Shown in pieces: positions 10,681-20,060 of a stretch of DNA of 64,000 nt (positions are counted from its first letter, which is position 1; each line of letters begins with the position of its first letter). The stretch lies in the NCBI GenBank assembly GCA_958450365.1, contig CAUEEP010000890.1:266501-330500 (forward strand), written 5' to 3'. A program made the translations under genes and the position numbers. The notes under the pieces are model-generated. The model was given only the letters and a program-made list of their open reading frames with translations, was not told where the DNA came from and made no database searches. This stretch comes from Mesorhabditis belari. Taxonomy: Eukaryota; Nematoda; Chromadorea; Rhabditida; Rhabditidae.

Positions 10681-10820
10681 ATGAAAAGATAAGAAAGGCT
10701 TAGAAAGGCTTAGAAAGGCTTAGAAAAGATTAGAAAAGATTAGAAAACATTAGAAAACATTAGAAAACATTAGAAAACATTAGAAAACATTAGACAAGAC
10801 TAGAAAAGACTAGAAAAAAA
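10681..10820. repeat. 10-bp tandem array (tagaaaacat type)
   Basis: About 13 units in homogeneous blocks: tagaaaggct three times, tagaaaagat twice, tagaaaacat five times, then tagacaagac and tagaaaagac. Block structure suggests stepwise local slippage. Confidence 0.93.
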
Positions 10821-11152
10821 GAAGATTAGTCTTTCCTTGAAGATTTTCTCGAAATCACATGTTTTTATGTGCAAAAGTTTGTTTATCGGAAAAAAAAAAT
10901 GAAATTTTAAATAATATGAATTTATTTGATAATTGAGGAATTTTAAGCCAAAATTTGGCTTTTTCATTATCTTTTTTTTTTGAGAAAACGGGATTACGGT
11001 AGCTTTCAAAAGACGGCTTGACCATAGAGTTTACCAATTTTTTCTACAATACAATTTCTGACAGACTTCCCACTCATTATTATATTATTACCAGCTGAGA
11101 AACCCCGCCTAACGGTGGATTTTCCTGGATGTTTTCGGGATAGACGGCTTTT

Positions 11153-11226
11153 GTCGCCGTGGAGCAGTGAGTAGCACGCTGGTCTCTTGCCCATACAATC
11201 CGGGTTCGACCTCCCGGTGCGAGTCA
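11153..11226 (+). tRNA. tRNA-like sequence (degenerate)
   Basis: tggagcagtgagtagcacg reads as an A-box and D-arm, and ccgggttcgacctcccgg as a T-arm with one extra loop base. Acceptor pairing is poor. Probably a tRNA pseudogene or tRNA-derived repeat. Confidence 0.4.
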
Positions 11227-11339
11227 AATTGTGCGTTTAAAAAAATTCAAAAACACGTTGCCTAACTACATTAAATTCCCTATTCAACGGCGCAAAAATC
11301 ATTGCAAACGGTCCTCTGGGGGCTGAGGAGTAGCGCGCA

Positions 11340-11340
11340 C

Positions 11341-11417
<77 letters not shown>

Positions 11418-11424
11418 GGCAGAC

Positions 11425-11473
<49 letters not shown>

Positions 11474-11499
11474 GGCAGACAGACAGGCAGGCAGGCAGA
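11340..11499. repeat. (ACAG)n microsatellite
   Basis: About 40 units of a 4-bp gaca repeat, with gata and ggca variants and an aggc-rich right end. The minus frame of cysteine, leucine and serine repeats is an artefact. Confidence 0.98.
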
Positions 11500-11563
11500 T
11501 GTCTTAGTCCATTTATATATTGTAGATATTCTAATCTAGCAAAGAACATTGTGCGTTTCAATT

Positions 11564-12811
11564 ATGTCACAAAACTCTCAGCTTTACGGACTTCCTCCCA
11601 CAAATCCTCTAGGAAATTCCCGCAGTGAAAAGCAATTTCCGAAAGTTTCCCGTTCTTTGATTTATTTGCCGTGTGTTGTTGTGGTTAGATTTTTCTTTCT
11701 CGGATTTATTTCTCGTGTTTTATTGGAGAGAACTTTTCAGATCCCTTCCCGTACAAGATATTTCTTTCGTAAAAACAAAAATCACAATCTTAGTCATTTC
11801 TTTGAAAAAAGCTCATTGTTTTAGATAATTGAATGAACAAAAGTTGCCTTTATTGTCTAAACAAAAGAAAATGATGTGATCTGGAGTGTTTTAGATGAAT
11901 GGATACGGTAGTAAAAGTATTCTTAATCTAGTTTACGAGAGAAAATCTTATTTTGAGTGAAAGGTATGGAAGATATAGAAGATATGAAGTCTTCGAAAGA
12001 TCTATGTGCTATAATTCAAAGTTTTATTAAAGATTTGGTAATATTTGATAGATTGAATTTGTCAATGAAGTTGCTAAGGACGTTTCCAAGGAATTTGCCA
12101 GGATAACAAGGTCAGGATATTAAGGAAAGCCTGGGGCAGGACAGGAATGGTGACCAGTTGGGTAAGCTTTGGTTAGGACTGGGTGAAAGTTTTGACCAGT
12201 CTAGGTAAGTTCTGACGTTCTGACGAAAGGGCAATGTTCTGAGCAGTTTAAGTAAGTCTAGGTGAGGGTAATTCTTAAGGATAAGGTCAGGATAACGTCA
12301 GGATAAGGACAAGATAAGCTTGGGTCAGAGTCTGATCTGAGAAATTTGGTTCAAGTCAAAGCCTGGTTCAAATACTGATTGTGAGGAAAGATTTGTGTAT
12401 CAAAGCTGAGCTCCAGAGATCCAAGCTGAGCTCCAGAGATCCAAGCTGAGCTCCAGAGATCCAAGCTGAGCTCCAGAGATCCAAGCTGAGCTCCAGAGAT
12501 CCAAGCTGAGCTCCAGAGATCCAAGCTGAGCTCCAGAGATCCAAGCTGAGCTCCAGAGATCCAAGCTGAGCTCCAGAGATCCAAGCTGAGCTCTAAGCTT
12601 CTAAAAAGCTTCTAAATTTTCTAAAATGAATAAAAATCGAATAGAGAACGAAAAGCGATCAAAATGAAAACCGAAAAGTGTTTCAGCGCCTCCAATGGAC
12701 CCGCAAAACGCGAACATTGATCGACTCGCTCCAAACGACCGCCGCTTGGCGCCGGTTCAATTACCCGTCATCTGCTCAGCTCCACCACCGTATGAAGCTG
12801 TTGTTTGCTGA
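11564..12811 (+). CDS. Candidate three-exon gene with a C-terminal PPPY motif
   Basis: Exon 1, 11564-11644, encodes MSQNSQLYGLPPTNPLGNSR and seven further residues. Exon 2, 11741-11768, follows a good acceptor (AACTTTTCAG). Exon 3, 12687-12811, follows GTGTTTCAG; it is GC-rich and ends VICSAPPPYEAVVC-stop. Phases agree and the product would be about 78 residues, proline-rich, with a PPxY motif of the kind bound by WW domains and a terminal cysteine. An AATAAA-type signal lies near 12871. Weak points are the donor of exon 1 (GTTTCC), the tiny exon 2, a second open frame across exon 3, and a 918-bp second intron holding a 20-bp array. Exon 3 is the best supported part. No family was recognised. 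Confidence 0.33.
11769..12400. other. No gene seen; candidate intron
   Basis: AT-rich, with degenerate gataaggtcaggata-like repeats between about 12100 and 12340. If the PPPY gene model is right, this and the array that follows form its second intron. Confidence 0.35.
12401..12600. repeat. 20-bp tandem array, ten units
   Basis: ccaagctgagctccagagat repeats ten times with almost no variation (first unit begins caa, last unit is degenerate). The GAGCTC core is palindromic. Near identity implies recent expansion or gene-conversion-like homogenisation. Confidence 0.97.
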
Positions 12812-12999
12812 AAGTTTGAGATGAATTGCCTAAAATTAAATACTTCTCTAGTTTTTGATGATCCTCATGTAAATAAACTGTTTACTCATCTTTTTCATGA
12901 CATTTTCCCCAACCCGGAACATCAAAGTTTTCTTTTGTTAATGATTTTCAGTTGAAATTGTCTTCATAAAATTCATTCATTGAAATAATTTGCTCTTTT

Positions 13000-13363
13000 G
13001 GGACTATTTTTGAAGTTTTTTCAAGGTTTAGAACAGATTCTGACATTAAAATCCATGATTAAACTAATTTTGTCCAATTTCTTGAAGAGTTTTTAAGCTT
13101 TGGAACAAATTCTCACACTAAAATCCATGATTAAACTAATTTTGTCCAAATTTTTGAAGAGTTTTCAAGGTTTAGAACAAATTCTGACATTAAAATCCAT
13201 TGATTAAACTTATTTTGTTCAATTTCTTGAAGAGTCTTCAAGGTTTAGAACAGATTCTAGTACTAAAATCCATGATTAAACTCATTTTGTCCAAATTCTT
13301 GAAGAATTTTCAAGGCTTAGAACAAATTCTGACACTAAAATCCATTCCTTGAACTCATTTTGT
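13000..13363. repeat. 72-bp minisatellite, about five units
   Basis: tcaaggtttagaacagattc-like sequence recurs at 13021, 13093, 13165, 13238 and 13310, a period of 72-73 bp. Units differ at many positions, so the array is old. Confidence 0.93.
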
Positions 13364-13721
13364 TCCTTTGAGACTTGAAATGAGATGAAAAAGAGAAATG
13401 AAATTGAAAAGAAACTTGAAAAATATGGCCTTGATCAATTTGGACAATATTTGAATACTTTGAAATCTTTCTTTTAAAAATTTGATTCATTTTTATGAGT
13501 AAAATCTCTTTTCCTAATCTCAAAAAGCCAAAAATAAATATAGATTTAGAAAAGTATCCGATTTTGATTTAGAAAAGATTTAGAAAAGTATCCGGCAATG
13601 TTATCCGATCTTATTACCAGTCCGGATTTGATAAATAGTCGAAAAGTTTATCAAAAACCACTGAAAATTCATTTTGATCGAACTCTCGATCCTCACACAC
13701 GTCAGTTAAAGGTTTTAAATT
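13364..13721. other. No gene seen
   Basis: AT-rich, with a short direct repeat of gatttagaaaagtatccg-like sequence near 13541-13600. Nothing coding. Confidence 0.45.
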
Positions 13722-13728
13722 CTATAAC

Positions 13729-14089
13729 GTGCCCTTGGGAACGTACGTAACCGTTGACTAAGTAACTTTTGCACAAGTAAAAGGCTATAAAAGGTTTCCT
13801 ATCTTATTCCGTGTGGTCTTTTCTTTCATTCGAGTCTTCTCGATTCATTTTTGCTCTTGATCAAGTGATTTTTCTTTCGCATTCACTTTGCAAGTGATTC
13901 GTGATTTATTAAGTGATTGTTTTCATTCATTTCTCAGTGAGTGTTTTATTTCTTGATTGTTGTACGTGGTGTTGTTAACGTGGAACGTAGTGTTTTGCGT
14001 GGTGATTCAGGTGTTAAATAAAGTCTTGTTTCTTTGAAGGAGCAGACATAAACCACATTGAGACTCCCTAGAAGATAAAGCACGTTACA
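13729..14089 (+). mobile_element. Candidate solo LTR (361 bp)
   Basis: The segment starts GTGCCC and ends TTACA. It is flanked on both sides by ctataac (13722-13728 and 14090-14096), a 7-bp direct repeat. Inside are a TATA box (tataaaag, 13786-13793), a CT-rich start-like stretch about 30 bp downstream, and a poly(A) signal AATAAA (14017-14022), in the order U3-R-U5. No gag-pol sequence adjoins. LTR retrotransposons normally give 4-6 bp duplications and TG...CA ends; TG...CA is met if the element is taken from 13730 to 14089. Confidence 0.5.
13786..13793 (+). promoter_or_regulatory. TATA box of the candidate LTR
   Basis: ctataaaagg in an otherwise ordinary context, about 230 bp upstream of an AATAAA. 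The pair is the main internal evidence for an LTR. Confidence 0.5.
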
Positions 14090-14396
14090 CTATAACCTCA
14101 TTTAGTTCATATACATTTCTTCATAAAGCTAGATTTCTTTTGAAAGCTATTATTTTAATTTATTCTAAAAATGTAAACATTTATACGAATTTCTTGATGA
14201 AAATCGAAAAAAATTATGAAATTCTCTGCTTTCACCTCTTAGTTTTAAGGAAATGAAGTGAAAAAAGTATAGGTGGATTTGCAAAAAGCAAAAAATTTTT
14301 CTTAAAAACATTGTGCCTACTAGGATTTTGCCAGTTGCGTTTACTTCTCAAGTAGAAATAATAGATAGTAATAGAAATCGTAGGTATTGGGTTGGG

Positions 14397-14907
14397 GAGA
14401 ATGAGTCGGCGCCGAAATTTAAAGAAACTTTTTGCACCCATAAAACCTTCTTTAAATACACGTTTTGTTTCATCAAAATGGTCCACTATTTCTTTACAAA
14501 ATGGCTTTTGAGAGATTCCACAAAGCTTTTCTTTTTTGGGATTTTATGGATTCCCAAACACAGCTAATCAAAATGACAAAAAGTCCGACTCATTGCTTGA
14601 ACAGTTTCTTCCACATAAACCTCCTTTGGTGTTTATATAAAAAAGATAGAGCACACTCAATTACATAAGTTACCAAATTTTCAGGAAGATCCCTCCAACC
14701 GTTTACTCTAGATGACAGTTTATCGATTTTGTGAAAAAAATGATCCTTTGTTGAGTTGAGGCGCTGTTTGAGTTCTCTTTTAAATATTATTTTGTAGAGA
14801 ATTAGTTACCCTTCTACGGATATCAAACGCATATCATTTGACAAAGTCTGCTATAAGTTTTAGAAATTTCTTTCATTTTCGGCGCCGACTCATTCTCCCC
14901 AACCCAA
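14397..14907 (+). mobile_element. Mariner-type MITE, copy 3 (511 bp)
   Basis: Flanked by TA at 14395-14396 and 14908-14909, with the family's 29-30 bp terminal inverted repeats. Very close to copy 1, including the catcaaaatggtccactatt stretch, with a 12-bp difference where copy 1 repeats aacatg. Confidence 0.93.
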
Positions 14908-15043
14908 TATTTCTATACGAGTTTAACAGAGTCTCAAGTACTTTCGTACTTCTTAAAGTGTCTCAAGTAGTCTCAAGTACTTCTTAAAGTAACTATAAAA
15001 CCGGATATTCTAACAGACAATTAAGACAACTATAAGACAATTT

Positions 15044-15472
15044 GGGGGGTAGTCAAAACAACGCCATAATAGAAAACGTTCAAAACAGCGCCGTCAAATT
15101 TCTCGCGATCCAAAAAACCAAGCCGGTTCAGGTTTTATATTAAAAAAAAATTCCTTGCGTTCTTGGCTACGTGATGAGTGAAACAATTTCTTAAAAAAGC
15201 TAATATTTCATAGATAAAAATAGCACTCAAAATGTGTGTCGAGTGATACTCAGTTGGTTAACTGAATATCTTTAGAGACCCATTTTGAGTGCCCTTTTTA
15301 TCTATGAAATATTAGCTATTTTTAAGAAATTGTTTCACTCATCATGTAGCCAAGAACGCAAGGAATTTTTTTTAAGATAAAACCTGAACCGGTTGGGTTT
15401 TTTTGGATCGCGAGAAATTTGACGGCGCTGTTTTGAACGTTTTCTATTATGGCGCTGTTTTGACTACCCCCC
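15044..15472. mobile_element. Fold-back MITE with 8-bp target duplication (hAT-like)
   Basis: Arms of about 190 bp are inverted copies. The ends are perfect: ggggggtagtcaaaac and gttttgactacccccc. A perfect 8-bp direct repeat, gacaattt, flanks it at 15036-15043 and 15473-15480. An 8-bp duplication is the hallmark of hAT and P-type transposases, though the G6 end is not the usual hAT CAGGG. The central loop (15232-15280) is unique. No coding capacity. Confidence 0.88.
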
Positions 15473-15530
15473 GACAATTTGGACTTAGAAAAGAATCTCT
15501 CCGTCACAGCGGATTGGTTAGGAGTCTATC

Positions 15531-16380
15531 CTAGTCGATCCTAGTCGATCCTAGTCAATCCTCGTCGATCCTTCTCGATCCTAGTCGATCCTTCTCGATC
15601 CTTCTCGATCCTAGTCGATCCTCGTCAATCCTCGTCGATCCTTCTCGATCCTAGTCGATCCTTCTCGATCCTTCTCGATCCTAGTCGATCCTCGTCAATC
15701 CTCGTCGATCCTTCTCGATCCTAGTCGATCCTTCTCGATCCTAGTCAATCCTCGTCGATCCTTCTCGATCCTAGTCGATCCTTCTCGATCCTAGTCAATC
15801 CTCGTCGATCCTTCTCGATCCTAGTCGATCCTAGTCAATCCTCGTCGATCCTTCTCGATCCTAGTCGATCCTTCTCGATCCTAGTCAATCCTCGTCGATC
15901 CTTCTCGATCCTAGTCGATCCTTCTCGATCCTAGTCGATCCTTCTCGATCCTAGTCGATCCTTCTCGATCCTAGTCGATCCTAGTCAATCCTCGTCGATC
16001 CTTCTCGATCCTAGTCGATCCTTCTCGATCCTAGTCAATCCTCGTCGATCCTTCTCGATCCTAGTCGATCCTAGTCAATCCTCGTCGATCCTTCTCGATC
16101 CTAGTCGATCCTTCTCGATCCTAGTCAATCCTCGTCGATCCTTCTCGATCCTAGTCGATGCTTCTCGATCCTAGTCGATCCTAGTCAATCCTCGTCGATC
16201 CTTCTCGATCCTCGTCGATCCTTCTCGATCCTAGTCGATCCTAGTCAATCCTAGTCGATCCTAGTCAATCCCAGTCGTTCCTAGCCGATCCTTCTCGATC
16301 CTCGTCGATCCTTCTCGATCCTCGTCGATCCTTCTCGATCCTAGTCGATCCTAGTCAATCCCAGTCGTTCCTAGCCGATC
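15531..16380. repeat. Satellite of 85 ten-bp GATC units
   Basis: Eighty-five uninterrupted 10-bp units, almost all ending gatc or aatc: ctagtcgatc, cttctcgatc, ctcgtcgatc, ctagtcaatc, ctcgtcaatc. Units combine into a higher-order pattern of 5-6 units that repeats along the array, so both levels have been amplified. Confidence 0.98.
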
Positions 16381-17361
16381 CTAGAGCTAGATTAGTTTAA
16401 ATCCATGGCTTTTCTCAACATCTTGAAGACTATTAGGGCCGTTGAGTTGTGTATTTCTTTTTTCAAATTATCCATTGAATAGTAGTAGTGCATATAGTAG
16501 TAGTAGTAGTAGTACTTGAATAGTAGTAGTAATAGTAGGGCAAAATTGAGCTCACTGATGTCACAATTGGCACTGAAACTTTGCAATAGGACAAGATTAC
16601 TTTAGTTGTAGTCTTATAGCAAGATCACTGTACTCGGTAGTGCGCTAGATGGGTAGCATTCACAAAAAGCAGTCAAACACAATCAAGTACGGTATTTTTT
16701 GCTAGTAAATTTGTGAACTAATAGTACGCCAGATGGCTAGCGTTTAGAAGAATGCCTGAAGAGTGAACTTTTTCATTCAACTTTTGCTTTTTGATAAAAC
16801 CAGTAAATTTTCATTTTGATCTCACGTGAGTCAAACTTTAAAAACTACAAAAATTTATCTACAAATCCTCTTTTGTATTTTACAAATTAGATAGAAAAAG
16901 ACAAAGACATTCCTAGTATTTATTACGTATCAAATTTCTATTTCCGTTTTTTGTACTTATATGAAAGAAATTGAACGGATTTTCTTTTAAGTTCAACGTT
17001 TTTTTTCACTAATCCTTTCATTCATTTCATTCATTTCATTTGAAAAGAAATCCGATGTAGAAAATCGTCAAAGTTTTACGATTTTGAAACAAAAGGCATC
17101 ACTTTTTTCCCAAATTTTCACGTAGAGTTCAAGTTTCATTCTTCTGAATTAGTCGAATTAGTCGATTCACTGAGAAATTTCTGAGAAAAGATTAATGAAT
17201 TTGAGATTTGTGAAGCAAAATCGACAAAACTGAGAAACGAAAGCAATTCAATATTCATATTGAGCTTAATTTTTTGCTTTGCTTGAGTAATCTTTTCAAC
17301 TTTCACACTTTAGAGATTTCGGAGAATTTCAGTGACTCTGAGTGAGTGAAAGAAAGAAAAA
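16381..17361. other. No gene seen; short AGT microsatellite
   Basis: A run of agt triplets lies at 16480-16540. A motif gtgcgctagatgggtagc (near 16637) recurs diverged as gtacgccagatggctagc (near 16723). The rest is AT-rich with no exon-like signal. Confidence 0.45.
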
Positions 17362-17894
17362 TTCAATCGAAAACATCAATCTTCATGCTTTAAGGGGCTT
17401 CCTCCGAGGCGAAGCTCGGGACATTGGTGGCATATTGGATAACGCCTTAGGCTTCCGCCGGCAAGATCAGGGTTCGCTCCCCGATGCAGCTTTTTCTTTT
17501 TGTTTTTCTTTTGAATGAACTCTTAGCATTTTGCAGCTAATGGCATAATTGCAGCCATGGATTGCCAAAATATTTAGGTTAATGAGAGTTACTTTGTTCT
17601 GTCATCTTTGATCTAAACTAACCCAGCTAACAAACACCAAACAAACAAACTTTGGACACATCCTGATCTTCTTCTAGAACTAGTTTTGTTAATCTATGCT
17701 TGCTTTTCTAAAGATAATTCAATTCTAAAGAAAATTCTAAGAGGTTCTAAAGAACAATTTTGAATTGAATCGTAGTTTGAAGTGAATTTGCTGGCAATGT
17801 CTTTAAGAGATCATAAGTAAGGCCCAGGCTGATTTGATTTAAAATTAAAATCCATTCTACACAGTTTATACAATAGTTTATAATATTTATTATA
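17362..17894 (+). repeat. tRNA-headed dispersed repeat S1, copy split by Tc1
   Basis: Matches 50355-50877 in direct orientation from the tRNA-like head through ttgcagctaatggcataatt and gccaaaatatttaggttaat to the tataatatttattata end. The distal 300 bp also occur inverted at 19758-20060 and 26370-26720, and direct at 34010-34420. So the distal part is a palindromic element whose centre holds the Tc1 insertion. Confidence 0.8.
17415..17490 (+). tRNA. tRNA-like head of repeat S1
   Basis: tggcatattggataacg (A-box-like) and gggttcgctccccg (B-box-like) are spaced as in a tRNA; the sister at 50410-50480 reads tggcctattgggtaaca and gggttcggtccct. Acceptor stems do not pair well, so this looks like the pol III promoter of a SINE rather than a working tRNA. 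Confidence 0.5.
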
Positions 17895-18196
17895 CAGTGC
17901 GCCTCAAAATGATAGGTCCACCCGATTTCTCAAAAACTATCAAGCAAAATCAAAATCCATATTTGCACAATTTGTTTGAATTTTAATTTGATTCTTGAAG
18001 TTTTTTATCGGTAAAATTTTTGAGTATTTTTGAAAAACTCAAAAATTGAGGCAAAAACGGGTAAAAACCGGCAAAAACCGGTAAAAAACGGCAAAAACTC
18101 AAAATGATAGGTCCACCACTTTATGCGCTTAATGCCTTGCCACTTTCTTGCTGATTTTTCTTTATTTTTCTACATATTCTAACTTTTTCCTTTAGA

Positions 18197-18546
18197 ATGG
18201 GCCGAGGAAATGCGTTGACGCCGGTAAAAAATGGTGGAGCAAGGAAAAGTTGACGTTCTACACGCAAATGGACTCAGCAATCGCAAAATTGCCGAACAAC
18301 TTGGTCGCTCGCACAACGTCATCAATCAATACCTTCAAAACTCACTGAATTATGGAACTAAGAAGATGACTGGACGGAAGCCGATTCTGACACCCCGAGA
18401 CAAACGCCATATCGGACAAATTGTGTCGAATGTAAGATTGATGATGTCAGCCAACGAAGTACGAAACGAAATCCGTCTATCGGCATCGAAAAGCACAGTT
18501 TTGAGGATCAGTACTGCAATTCCTCACATCAAGCGATGCAAAATGA
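18197..18546 (+). pseudogene. Tc1 transposase, N-terminal DNA-binding part (broken)
   Basis: The likely start is ATG 18197 (MGRGNALTPV), followed after an A-run frameshift by EQGKVDVLHANGLSNRKIAE, a first helix-turn-helix, and then a GRKPILTPRDKR linker. A second HTH-like stretch (SANEVRNEIRLSASKSTVLR) follows. The frame continues to about 18546 (HIKRCKMIP), where it meets the second element. The catalytic first Asp region of this transposase is missing. Confidence 0.8.
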
Positions 18547-18549
18547 TAC

Positions 18550-19129
18550 CGTGGTCACTCAAACAAGGACATTGCTCGTCGCATCGGACGTTCTGAGAAG
18601 TGTATTCGCACGTATCTCAAGACCAAAGTGACTCCTAAGAAGAAAGAAAGACGGGGCCGGAAGAAAAAGTTGACCGATCAAGACGAACGCGCAATTACGA
18701 GACGTCTTTGCAACACGACGACATCACTCGAAGAGGTTCGCAAGGAGATGAAGCTTCCGGTCACTCGCCAAACTGTGCACAACGTTGTCAAACGATCTAC
18801 AATACTCAAATACAAACTCATGAAGCAAGCTTCACGACTCACAAAGGACCATAAAGCCGCCCGCATCAATTTCGCTCAAAAGAACCAGAAGACCAAAGAG
18901 ATTCTGTTAACTTTTCCTTGATAAAATAAAAGCGCGTCTATAATTTTTTGACAGCTGATAAAACGTTTTTTGTACGATAAAGTACTTTGGATGAGTGAAA
19001 TGACTTGAAATTTTGCATGGGTTGTTTTTTACATTAAAGAAACTAAAAAATACTTTTCACTGGACTAGCACTTATATCCGGCTCTAAACTAACAAAAAAC
19101 AGGGGGCGTCTATAATTTTTTGACAGAGT
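18550..19129 (+). mobile_element. Remnant of a second Tc1-like element, nested
   Basis: Coding (18553-18921) gives DIARRIGRSEKCIRTYLKTK, then PKKKERRGRKKKLT and a second HTH (SLEEVRKEMKLPVTRQTVHN), typical of a different Tc1-like transposase. Its DDE domain is deleted. Two direct copies of gcgtctataattttttgaca (from 18936 and 19107) sit about 170 bp apart at the right end, like the two transposase sites of an IR/DR terminal repeat. The right edge meets TA in the host element; the left end is lost. Confidence 0.7.
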
Positions 19130-19649
19130 GTATTATTGGCACGATCTTCGTAAAGAACCACAATACTTTGGGCGTCAGAATTTCGGAGGAGGCAGCTTAA
19201 TGGTCTGGGGAGCATTTACGGCCGGTGGTGTACTCGAATTGAAGTTTGTCTCTTGTCGAATGAACTCGATGGATTATCAGGATGTGTTATCGGATCGTTT
19301 GTTACCGTTTTTGCTTAACAGTCAAGGACAATGCTATCGATTCCAGCAGGACAACGCGTCGATTCACGTCAGCAGATCAACAAAAGACTACTTTACCCAG
19401 AATAACATCGATGGCTTGGACTGGCCCGCATGTTCGCCCGACTTGAACCCGATGGAAAATTTATGGGCAATACTTGTACGCAAAGCATATGCAAACGGAC
19501 GAACATACAAGTCACTTTCCGAGCTCAAAACACAATTAATTCTTTCATGGCGGTCGATCATGCCCACGACTCTTCAAAAACTAGCTGACTCGATGGATAA
19601 TCGTATTCTGGACGTGGTCACACTTAAAGGAGGACCTACGAAGCATTGA
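19129..19649 (+). pseudogene. Tc1 transposase, C-terminal DDE part
   Basis: Reads YYWHDLRKEPQYFGRQNFGG, then SLMVWGAF, then FQQDNASIHVS (second catalytic Asp) and CSPDLNPMENLW (catalytic Glu), with exactly 34 residues between Asp and Glu, as in DD34E Tc1 elements. It ends LKGGPTKH-stop. The first catalytic Asp lies in the lost segment replaced by the nested remnant, so the element is not autonomous. Confidence 0.9.
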
Positions 19650-19757
19650 CCGTAGTGATAAAGTAATAATGCAGCCTATTTTCATTGTTTTTGCAATTTT
19701 TTTGTTCTTGTCATAAAGTTTTTAATGAGTGGACCTATCATTTTGACGCGCACTGTA

Positions 19758-20060
19758 TAATAAATAATATAAACATTGTAGAAACTATGTAGAATGGATT
19801 TTAATTTTAAATCAAATCAGCCTAGGCCTGATTTATGATCTCTTAAAGACATTGCCAGCAAATTCACTTCAAACTACGATTCAAGTCAACAAGTTCTTTA
19901 GAATCTCTTAGAACTTTCTTTGGAATTGACTTATCTTTAGAAAAACAAGCATAGATTAACAAAACTAGTTCTAGAATAAGATCAGGATGTGTCCAAAGTT
20001 TGTTTGTTTGGTGTTTGTTAGCTGGATTAGATCAGATCAAAGACAGAACCAAGAAAAACA
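19758..20060 (-). repeat. Repeat S1, inverted distal arm
   Basis: Reverse complement of 17590-17890 (for example gaaactatgtagaatggatt and tcaagtcaacaagttcttta). Together they form the hairpin interrupted by Tc1. Confidence 0.85.

Larger units (their letters stand above)
17895..19755 (+). mobile_element. Tc1-type transposon, broken (1861 bp)
   Basis: Ends read cagtgcgcctcaaaatgata and its near complement (tatcattttgacgcgcactg), flanked by TA (17893-17894, 19756-19757). Left transposase part, DDE part and a nested remnant of a second Tc1-like element lie inside. It sits at the centre of the palindromic repeat S1. An isolated end of the same family occurs at 50878-50899. Confidence 0.92.

Noticed and set aside
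11280..11561. Cysteine/leucine/serine-rich minus frame
   Set aside because: Translation of an (ACAG)n microsatellite.
15531..16380. CRISPR-like regular array
   Set aside because: Units are contiguous without spacers, and the rest of the window is eukaryotic.
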